Shown piece by piece: positions 1-6,251 of a stretch of 6,251 bases of DNA. Position 1 is the first letter of the stretch; each line of letters begins with the position of its first letter. The stretch covers positions 1 to 6,251 of the forward strand of contig JAEEZP010000150.1 of NCBI GenBank assembly GCA_016291915.1, given 5' to 3'. The position numbers and the translations under genes are program-made. The DNA is from Prevotella sp. (lineage in GTDB: Bacteria; Bacteroidota; Bacteroidia; Bacteroidales; Bacteroidaceae). The notes under the pieces are model-generated. The model saw only the letters and a list, made by a program, of their open reading frames with translations, was not told the DNA's origin and searched no databases.

Positions 1-1182
1 ATGAAGGATTTTAATTTCTATTCCCCAACGCAAGTAGTCTTCGGTAAGAATTCTGAAGAACAGGTAGGATCACTTATTAAGAAATACGGCGGCACGAAGG
101 TGCTCGTACATTATGGCGGCGGCAGCGCCCGTAGGTCAGGATTGCTGGATAAGCTCTTCGGGCTGCTTCAGGAAGCCGGTATCTCATACATCGAACTGGG
201 TGGCGTTGTGCCCAACCCGTTGTTGTCGAAGGTTCGCGAGGGTATCGACCTGTGTCGCAAGGAGCATCTCGATTTTATCTTAGCCGTGGGCGGCGGTAGT
301 GTCATCGACTCCTCGAAAGCCATCGGTTATGGAGTGCCTTACGAGGGTGATGTATGGGATTTCTGGGATGGTAAGGCTGTGCCTGCCGCCTGTCTGCCCA
401 TCGGCACAGTCCTGACGATCCCCGCTGCAGGCAGTGAGATGAGCGACAGTTGTGTGATCACCAACGATGACGGCATGCTCAAACGCGGTTGTAACAGTGA
501 CCTGTGCCGCTGTAAGTTTGCCATCATGAATCCTGAGCGTACATTCACCCTACCGCCCTACCAGACGGCAGCAGGAGCCACCGATATCATGATGCACACC
601 ATGGAGCGTTACTTCTGCAAACATCAGGACATGAACCTCACCGATGCACTGGCCGAGGCTTTGTTGCGTACGGTGAAAGACAGTGCCCTCGTGGTGATGA
701 AAGAACCCGAGAACTACCGTCACCGTGCACAGATCATGTGGGCAGGCAGTCTGTCACACAACAACCTCATGGAGTGTGGTATGGAGAAAGACTTCGCCTC
801 GCATAAACTCGAGCATGAACTCAGCGGACTCTTCGGTGTTACCCACGGCGCAGGACTGGCAGCCATCTGGCCCAGTTGGGCTCGTTATGTGATGAAGAAC
901 CACGTTTCCCGCTTTGTACAGTTTGCCGTCAATGTGATGGGGGTCACCAACGATTTTACCGACCCCGAAGGCACTGCCGAGAAAGGCATCCAAGCCATGG
1001 AGGCTTTCTACAAGACCATCGGCATGCCCATCAACATGAGAGAATTGATCGGTCGTGAGCTCACCGACGGAGAGATCAAGATCATGGTGGATAAGTGCAG
1101 CCGTGGCGGAAAGATGGCCATCGGCACATTGGAGAAGCTCGACACGGAAGCCATGGAGTGTATTTATCGTATGGCACAATAA
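1..1182 (+). CDS. Iron-containing alcohol dehydrogenase, YqhD/butanol dehydrogenase type
   Basis: A 393-residue cytosolic oxidoreductase that should interconvert aldehydes and alcohols using NAD(P)H and a bound divalent metal. The N-terminal nucleotide-binding half (about residues 1-180) carries the glycine motif GGGS at 39-42 and the second motif GGGSVID at 97-103. The helical C-terminal half carries the four expected metal ligands D195, H199, H268 and H282. These have the same spacing as D194/H198/H267/H281 of E. coli YqhD, so the active site looks intact. The YGGGSARRSG segment resembles the NADPH-preferring members, but cofactor choice is inference. There is no signal peptide. The first base of the window is the A of the start codon. 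The N-terminus MKDFNFYSPTQVVFGK is typical of complete family members and the length is normal, so this is probably the true start, although nothing upstream can be seen. It ends in TAA, 17 bases before the GH2 gene. The physiological substrate cannot be read from the sequence; butanal, methylglyoxal, lactaldehyde or other short aldehydes are all possible. Confidence 0.93.
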   Translation: MKDFNFYSPTQVVFGKNSEEQVGSLIKKYGGTKVLVHYGGGSARRSGLLDKLFGLLQEAGISYIELGGVVPNPLLSKVREGIDLCRKEHLDFILAVGGGSVIDSSKAIGYGVPYEGDVWDFWDGKAVPAACLPIGTVLTIPAAGSEMSDSCVITNDDGMLKRGCNSDLCRCKFAIMNPERTFTLPPYQTAAGATDIMMHTMERYFCKHQDMNLTDALAEALLRTVKDSALVVMKEPENYRHRAQIMWAGSLSHNNLMECGMEKDFASHKLEHELSGLFGVTHGAGLAAIWPSWARYVMKNHVSRFVQFAVNVMGVTNDFTDPEGTAEKGIQAMEAFYKTIGMPINMRELIGRELTDGEIKIMVDKCSRGGKMAIGTLEKLDTEAMECIYRMAQ

Positions 1183-1199
1183 CTGAAAAATCAAAACCT
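1183..1199 (+). promoter_or_regulatory. A-rich translation leader without Shine-Dalgarno
   Basis: The 17 bases between the dehydrogenase stop and the GH2 start are A-rich (runs of AAAAA and AAAA) and hold no GGAGG-like sequence. Bacteroidota commonly initiate translation from A-rich leaders of this kind. The leader supports the ATG at 1200 as the GH2 start. The gap is too short for a hairpin terminator and shows none, which favours read-through from the dehydrogenase gene. Confidence 0.45.
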
Positions 1200-4100
1200 A
1201 TGAAAAGAGTATTCTATAGTCTGATTACTGTCTTGTGCTCCCTGGCTATGCCTACCCATGCACAGCAGTTCACTGAGTGGCAAGACATGAAGGTGAATGA
1301 GATCAACCGTTTCATGACTCACGCTTCTTTCTTTGCTTTCGAAAACAAAGAGAAAGCACTGCGTGGCGACATGAAAGCGTCTGACAATTTTCTCTCCCTC
1401 CACGGCAACTGGTCGTTCAAGTGGGTAGAGAATGCCGACCAGCGTCCCACCGATTTCTATAAGACCGATTATAATGCCCAGGGATGGGGTACGATGAAGG
1501 TGCCCGCCATCTGGGAGTTGAACGGCTTTGGCGATCCCATCTATGTGAACATCGGTTTTGCGTGGAAAGGGCATTTTAAGAATAACCCTCCCTACGTGCC
1601 GGTGAAAGACAACCATGTGGGTAGCTACCGACGAATGGTGACGATCCCCGCCAACTGGGATGGCAAGCAGGTGATTGCCCATTTCGGCAGTGTCACCTCG
1701 AATATCTACCTGTGGGTGAACGGACAGTTCGTGGGGTATGCTGAAGACAGTAAGATGGCGGCAGAGTTTGATGTCACCCCCTATCTGCATAGCGGTGAGA
1801 ACCTCTTCGCTTTCCAGGTGTTCCGCTGGTGTGACGGCAGCTACTGCGAAGATCAGGATTTCTGGCGTCTCAGCGGTGTCGCCCGCGACAGTTATCTCTT
1901 TGCCCGTAACAAAGAGGTACATGTTGACGATCTGAGGATCAAGCAGGGACTGACCAACAACTACCAGGACGGAACACTCGACATTGAAGTTCCTGTCACG
2001 GCAAACACCGTCATCAGATACCAGCTGGTGGATGCACAGGGTAAGGAAGTGGCCATGACCGGTATCGAGGAATCTGAAGACAATGCTGTGAAACGGTTTA
2101 AGGCTGTCTTACCCGGTTGTAAACGTTGGACAGCCGAGACACCATATCTGTATAAGTTGCTCGCTTCGGTATATGCCGTGAAGACCACAAAGAAAGGGCG
2201 TAAGACCATCACTGAGGTGGCCGCTGAGCCCACAGAAGTGATCTGTCAGAAGATCGGTTTCCGTAAGGTGGAGATCAAGAACTCCCAGTTGTTGGTCAAC
2301 GGACAGCCGATACTCATCAAGGGTGTTGACCGTCATGAGATGGATCCCGACGGTGGCTATGTGGTTAGCCGTGAACGGATGATTCAGGATATCAAGATCA
2401 TGAAGCAGTTTAATGTCAACGCCGTGCGTACCTGTCATTATGCCGACGATCCCGTCTGGTATGATCTGTGCGACGAATATGGCATTTATCTCTGCGCAGA
2501 AGCCAACCAGGAGAGTCACGGCTTCGGCTATCATGATGATGCGATCTCGAAGACGCCACTGTTCCTCGACCAGATCCTGCAGCGTAACCAGCATAATGTG
2601 AGGGTCAACTTCAACCATCCGAGTGTGATTATCTGGAGTATGGGCAACGAGACCGTCGATGGTCCGAACTTCACCCATGTCTATAAGTGGATCAAGAGCG
2701 TGGATGCCGACAGGCCCATCCATTGGGAGAGAGGCCAGGGCAATGAGAATACCGACCTGATGTGTCCGATGTATGCTTCTCATGAGTGGTGTGAGCGTTA
2801 TTGTAACGACCCCGCCAAGACAAAGCCACTGATACAGTGCGAGTACAGTCATGCCATGGGTAACTCCTGCGGCGGTTTCAAGGAATACTGGCAGTTGATC
2901 AGGAAATACCCGAAATACCAAGGTGGATTCATCTGGGACTTCGTCGATCAGTCCTTACACGGTAAGGATGCCCAGGGACGAAAAATCTACGCCTATGCAG
3001 GTGATTATAACGACTATGATGACAAGGGAGATCAGAACTTCAACAACAACGGCCTGATCAGTCCTGACCGTATACCGAATCCACACATGTATGAGGTAGG
3101 TTACTTCCATCAGAATATCTGGGCGGAGGATGTTGACATGCAGCAAGGGAAGATCTCCGTGAGAAACGAGAATTTCTTCAAGGACTTGAAGAATGTGAAG
3201 ATGATCTGGACCCTGCTGGCTGATGGTGAACAGGTGCAGACAGGTACGTACAACGACTTGAATATCGCGCCCCAGCAGCAAGAGACTTTCACCCTGCCCA
3301 TACAGTTGGACAACGAGGATTATCTCAACAAGGAACTGCTGCTGAACATCGACTTCCGACTGAAGAAGGCTGAGCCGCTGATGGAGGCTAACCAACTTGT
3401 GGCCTACCGTCAGTTTGTGCTGAAGAAATACCAGCGTGACTATGATACTGAATACGATGCCACCGCCACCTTCAAGGTGAAGAAAGACAAGAAACGGGGT
3501 ATCGTGAGCATCACCAACAAACATGTTGCGATCGACTTCAGTCTGCAGACCGGACTGATGACACGTTATGTGGTGGACGGCGTCTCAATGCTTGCCGAGG
3601 GAGGCACCATCAAGCCGAACTTCTGGCGGGCCGTCACCGACAATGACATGGGTTCGAAGATCAACACGAAATACAACGTGTGGAAGAACCCGGTCATGAA
3701 CCTGGTCAATATCACGGCAGAGAAGACAAAGAACAAGTTCAAGGAGAATCAGGTTACCGTAGAGACAACCCTACAGTTGCCGGAGGTGAAGGCTGAGCTG
3801 ATTATGAACTATATCATCAAGACGGGCGGCGACATCGTGATGCATCAGACATTAGTGCCCACTGAGGGAGCAGAAGTCCCCAACATGTTCCGCTTCGGAC
3901 TGGATATCCAACTGCCTTACGACATGGATAAGAGTAAATTCTACGGACGCGGACCGATAGAAAACTACATCGACCGTAAGGAGTCACAGCGCATCGGCAT
4001 CTATGAGCAGACAGCCGACGAGCAGTTCTACCCCTATATCCGTCCGCAGGAGACCGGCACGAAGAGTGATATGCGCTGGTGGAAACAGACCGACGCCAAC

Positions 4101-4370
4101 GGCAACGGCTGGTGTATCACCAGTCATCATCCCCTCTACGCATCGGCCCTCCATTACGACATAGAGGCACTCGACGATGGTGACACGAAGCATCAGCGTC
4201 ACTCAGAACAGGTAGCTAAGAGCAAGTTCACCCATCTGTTTATCGATGCCGAGCACGCCGGTGTGGGTGGTATCGACAGCTGGAGTGGCTATGCCGAAGC
4301 TCTCCCACAATACCGCGTGAACTACAATAAGAAACGCTTTGGTTTGCACATTCAACCCATAAAACGATAA
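1200..4370 (+). CDS. Exported GH2 beta-galactosidase, LacZ-like
   Basis: A 1056-residue glycoside hydrolase family 2 enzyme that should release terminal beta-galactose by a retaining mechanism. Residues 1-21 form a signal peptide (KR, then a hydrophobic core, then PTHA before QQ), so it is predicted to be periplasmic. Domains in order are a sugar-binding jelly roll (about 60-235), an Ig-like domain (about 237-354), a TIM barrel (about 355-640), a second Ig-like linker (about 640-765) and the beta-galactosidase small-chain domain (about 770-1050). Visible LacZ-equivalent residues are acid/base E484 (in GNE), nucleophile E548 (in CEYSHAMGN), H379, H413, metal ligands E438 and H440, Y525, W579, D220 and W1028 (in GVGGIDSWS). 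The length matches LacZ plus a signal peptide. An in-frame ATG at 1095 was rejected because it lies inside the upstream gene and would bury the signal peptide. The gene ends in TAA, 3 bases before the GH51 gene. Beta-galactosidase is the best call. Related GH2 enzymes can act on other sugars, so the natural glycan is inferred from the neighbour. Confidence 0.93.
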   Translation: MKRVFYSLITVLCSLAMPTHAQQFTEWQDMKVNEINRFMTHASFFAFENKEKALRGDMKASDNFLSLHGNWSFKWVENADQRPTDFYKTDYNAQGWGTMKVPAIWELNGFGDPIYVNIGFAWKGHFKNNPPYVPVKDNHVGSYRRMVTIPANWDGKQVIAHFGSVTSNIYLWVNGQFVGYAEDSKMAAEFDVTPYLHSGENLFAFQVFRWCDGSYCEDQDFWRLSGVARDSYLFARNKEVHVDDLRIKQGLTNNYQDGTLDIEVPVTANTVIRYQLVDAQGKEVAMTGIEESEDNAVKRFKAVLPGCKRWTAETPYLYKLLASVYAVKTTKKGRKTITEVAAEPTEVICQKIGFRKVEIKNSQLLVNGQPILIKGVDRHEMDPDGGYVVSRERMIQDIKIMKQFNVNAVRTCHYADDPVWYDLCDEYGIYLCAEANQESHGFGYHDDAISKTPLFLDQILQRNQHNVRVNFNHPSVIIWSMGNETVDGPNFTHVYKWIKSVDADRPIHWERGQGNENTDLMCPMYASHEWCERYCNDPAKTKPLIQCEYSHAMGNSCGGFKEYWQLIRKYPKYQGGFIWDFVDQSLHGKDAQGRKIYAYAGDYNDYDDKGDQNFNNNGLISPDRIPNPHMYEVGYFHQNIWAEDVDMQQGKISVRNENFFKDLKNVKMIWTLLADGEQVQTGTYNDLNIAPQQQETFTLPIQLDNEDYLNKELLLNIDFRLKKAEPLMEANQLVAYRQFVLKKYQRDYDTEYDATATFKVKKDKKRGIVSITNKHVAIDFSLQTGLMTRYVVDGVSMLAEGGTIKPNFWRAVTDNDMGSKINTKYNVWKNPVMNLVNITAEKTKNKFKENQVTVETTLQLPEVKAELIMNYIIKTGGDIVMHQTLVPTEGAEVPNMFRFGLDIQLPYDMDKSKFYGRGPIENYIDRKESQRIGIYEQTADEQFYPYIRPQETGTKSDMRWWKQTDANGNGWCITSHHPLYASALHYDIEALDDGDTKHQRHSEQVAKSKFTHLFIDAEHAGVGGIDSWSGYAEALPQYRVNYNKKRFGLHIQPIKR

Positions 4371-4373
4371 AAC
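4351..4373 (+). promoter_or_regulatory. A-rich initiation region overlapping the GH2 3' end
   Basis: Only three bases (AAC) separate the GH2 stop from the GH51 start, so the ribosome entry region must lie within the last GH2 codons. That stretch is A-rich (AAAACGATAAAAC just before the ATG) and lacks a Shine-Dalgarno core. The arrangement suggests translational coupling on one mRNA. Confidence 0.4.
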
Positions 4374-6251
4374 ATGAGAAAGACATTCATTCCACTGTGT
4401 GTGGCGCTCCTGATGACCGTCTTGCCAGTAATGGCTGACGAAGGACTCCACCCGTTTGTTTTAGACGCCAAGAAACTGGGATCACCCATCCAGAACACGA
4501 TGTACGGCATCTTCTTCGAGGATATCAACTTCGGAGCTGACGGCGGACTGTATGCTGAGATGGTGGAAAACAGATCCTTCGAGTTTCCACAATCCTTCAT
4601 GGCATGGGATATCTTCGGTAATGTAACGCTGAATACCGACCGCCCTGCCTTTGAGCGTAATCCCCACTATGTGACACTCTTCGACTCCGGTCATCGTGAG
4701 AAACGTACCGGCATCGACAACCGTGGATTCTTCGGCATGGGATTTAAGAAAGGCATGGCATACCACTTCTCTGTATATGGCCGACTGCATGCAGCGGCCG
4801 GCAAACGTACGGAGATAAGGGTGGAGCTCGTAGATAATAATGATGAGGTGATCCAGAAACAGACCATCGTCATCGACAGTAAGGACTGGAAGAAATATGA
4901 GGTGGACATCACCAGCAACAAGACCGTTGCCAAGGGATGCCTGCGTATCTTCCATCAGAAAGGTGACGGCGTGGATCTCGATCATATCTCCCTCTTCCCG
5001 GAAGACAACTGGAACGGACTGCGTCGTGACCTGGTGAACGACCTGAGGGACCTCCACCCCGGTGTGTTCCGCTTCCCCGGCGGTTGTATCGTGGAAGGTA
5101 CGGATATCAACACACGTTACCAATGGAAGAACTCCGTGGGACCGGCAGAGAACCGTCCGCTCAATGAGAACAGATGGAGCTACACCTTCCCACATCGTAT
5201 GTTCCCCAACTATTTCCAGACGTATGGCATGGGCTTCTATGAGCTGTTCCTCCTCTCAGAGTATATCGGAGCTGCTCCCCTGCCGATCCTGAACGTCGGA
5301 CTGGCATGCCAGTATCAGAACGATGACCATTCGGATGCGCACATTCCTCTCGACAAGCTCGACCCATATATCCAGGATGCCCTCGACCTGATAGAGTTTG
5401 CCAATGGCAACACATCCACGAAATGGGGTAAGCTGCGCGCCGACATGGGCCATCCCACTCCTTTCAACCTGCAGTATCTCGGCATCGGCAACGAGCAGTG
5501 GGGCCCCCTGTATCCCGAACGTCTGGAGAAATTCCTCACCGTGCTTCGCGCACGTCACCCGGAGATTAAGATCGTGGGCTCCTCCGGTCCTTCTCCCGAC
5601 GGAGAGAATTTTACCTATGGCTGGGGACAGATGCGCCGCCTGAAGGTTGACCTCGTGGATGAGCATTACTACTGCAACCAAGATTGGTTCTTGAACAATG
5701 TCACACGTTATGACAACTACGACCGCAGGGGCCCGAAGGTGTTTGCCGGTGAGTATGCCTGTCATATCAAAGAGCATGCAGCCGACTTCCCCGAGGCAAA
5801 GAATGTCTTCGACGCTGCCCTCTGCGAGGCTGCCCTCATGACTGGCTTCGAGCGTAATGCCGACGTGGTACACATGGCTACCTATGCGCCCCTCTTCGCC
5901 CATGAGGAAGGGTGGCAGTGGCGTCCCGACCTGATATGGATGGACAACCTTACCACGGTGCGTACACCCAACTATTACGTACAACAGATGTATGCCTGCA
6001 ACAGAGGTACACACGTGCTGAAACTGACAGAATACAAACAACCCATCACGGGCAAGGACGGTCTCTGTGCTTCAGCTGTCTATGATCAGAACCACAACCA
6101 GTATATCATTAAGATCGTCAACACGTCAGAAGCCGAGAAACCCGTGGAGATCACGCTGACAGGTACCAAGAATCTCTTTAAAGACGGTACAGTCACAACC
6201 CTCCATGCCGCCAGTGCCGATGCAGCCAATACCATCAAGGATAAAGACGTG
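4374..6251 (+). CDS. Exported GH51 alpha-L-arabinofuranosidase (3' end cut by window)
   Basis: The reading frame is open for 626 codons to the last base with no stop, so the gene is partial at its 3' end. It should cleave terminal alpha-L-arabinofuranosyl residues from arabinan, arabinoxylan or arabinogalactan with retention. Residues 1-21 form a signal peptide (RK, hydrophobic core, VMA before DEG), so it is predicted to be periplasmic or otherwise outside the cytosol. The GH51 N-terminal motif YGIFFEDINFGADGG spans 44-58. A beta-sandwich insert resembling CBM4/9 follows at about 85-213, then the TIM barrel with FRFPGGCIVEG at 232-242. The acid/base is E374 (GIGNEQWG) and the nucleophile is E460 (FAGEYA); H431 and Y433 lie in the substrate-pocket strand. 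The C-terminal arabinofuranosidase domain begins near 460 and includes the typical WRPDLIWMDNL stretch near 514-524. From memory, secreted Bacteroidota relatives run to about 640-660 residues, so only a short tail should be missing. The start is fixed by the signal peptide and the 3-base gap after GH2, with which it forms an operon. Confidence 0.92.
   Translation, partial: MRKTFIPLCVALLMTVLPVMADEGLHPFVLDAKKLGSPIQNTMYGIFFEDINFGADGGLYAEMVENRSFEFPQSFMAWDIFGNVTLNTDRPAFERNPHYVTLFDSGHREKRTGIDNRGFFGMGFKKGMAYHFSVYGRLHAAAGKRTEIRVELVDNNDEVIQKQTIVIDSKDWKKYEVDITSNKTVAKGCLRIFHQKGDGVDLDHISLFPEDNWNGLRRDLVNDLRDLHPGVFRFPGGCIVEGTDINTRYQWKNSVGPAENRPLNENRWSYTFPHRMFPNYFQTYGMGFYELFLLSEYIGAAPLPILNVGLACQYQNDDHSDAHIPLDKLDPYIQDALDLIEFANGNTSTKWGKLRADMGHPTPFNLQYLGIGNEQWGPLYPERLEKFLTVLRARHPEIKIVGSSGPSPDGENFTYGWGQMRRLKVDLVDEHYYCNQDWFLNNVTRYDNYDRRGPKVFAGEYACHIKEHAADFPEAKNVFDAALCEAALMTGFERNADVVHMATYAPLFAHEEGWQWRPDLIWMDNLTTVRTPNYYVQQMYACNRGTHVLKLTEYKQPITGKDGLCASAVYDQNHNQYIIKIVNTSEAEKPVEITLTGTKNLFKDGTVTTLHAASADAANTIKDKDV

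Noticed and set aside
1095..1199. In-frame upstream ATG that would lengthen the GH2 protein by 35 residues
   Set aside because: It lies within the dehydrogenase coding region in another frame, gives a non-homologous leader, and would place the clear signal peptide internally. The ATG at 1200 fits the A-rich leader and signal peptide.
1183..1199. Terminator or promoter between the dehydrogenase and GH2 genes
   Set aside because: Seventeen bases with no inverted repeat or T-run cannot hold a terminator. No Bacteroidota-type -7/-33 promoter elements could be assigned there.
1200..1262. Possible lipoprotein signal in GH2 (Cys at residue 13)
   Set aside because: The residue before the Cys is Leu, not Gly, Ala or Ser, so there is no lipobox. 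A signal peptidase I site after A21 fits better.
1191..1922. Long antisense open frame (243 codons)
   Set aside because: It lies opposite well-conserved GH2 sequence and its translation shows no recognisable domain. The reverse frame stays open because of codon usage in the real gene.
2109..2921. Long antisense open frame (270 codons)
   Set aside because: It covers the GH2 barrel including both catalytic glutamates on the opposite strand. The translation resembles no known family.
2955..3524. Antisense open frame rich in Val, Leu and Ile (189 codons)
   Set aside because: Its apparent hydrophobicity comes from reverse-complementing Asp/Asn/Lys-rich GH2 codons. There is no start context or homology.
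4482..5195. Antisense open frame (237 codons)
   Set aside because: It is a shadow of the GH51 gene, which has intact motifs on the + strand here.
5062..5643. Short + strand open frames at 5062-5292 and 5398-5643
   Set aside because: They sit in an alternative frame inside GH51, with Ser/Arg/Pro-rich low-information translations and no start signals.
5256..6041. Antisense open frame (261 codons)
   Set aside because: It lies opposite the GH51 catalytic barrel with E374 and E460. The translation is a reverse-frame artefact without recognisable domains.

Overview
The window looks like ordinary chromosomal DNA from a carbohydrate-degrading member of the Bacteroidota, most likely a Prevotella/Segatella-type gut or rumen organism. 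Three things suggest this. The secreted GH2 and GH51 enzymes have the sequence style of that phylum. The two internal gene starts have A-rich leaders with no Shine-Dalgarno sequence. Base composition is near 50% G+C by eye, which fits Prevotella better than most Bacteroides. The genus is inference.

There are three genes, all on the + strand and packed almost end to end. At 1-1182 is a group III (iron-type) alcohol dehydrogenase of the YqhD/butanol dehydrogenase family, with its metal ligands and nucleotide-binding glycines intact. After a 17-base gap comes 1200-4370, a full-length exported GH2 beta-galactosidase of the LacZ architecture with all the key catalytic residues. After only 3 bases comes 4374-6251, an exported GH51 alpha-L-arabinofuranosidase with both catalytic glutamates. 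It is still open at the window edge, so its C-terminus is missing here. No gene-free stretch exceeds 17 bases.

The GH2 and GH51 genes are almost certainly co-transcribed. Together they would remove beta-galactosyl and alpha-arabinofuranosyl residues in the periplasm, as needed for arabinogalactan or arabinose/galactose-decorated pectin side chains. The alcohol dehydrogenase is cytosolic and probably NADPH-dependent. It may share the transcript and act in aldehyde or redox disposal, but its link to glycan breakdown is only positional. No SusC/SusD pair, regulator, transporter, RNA gene, mobile element, repeat array or CRISPR is visible.

I found no sign of a previously undescribed system. The findings are modest observations about gene context and active-site detail.
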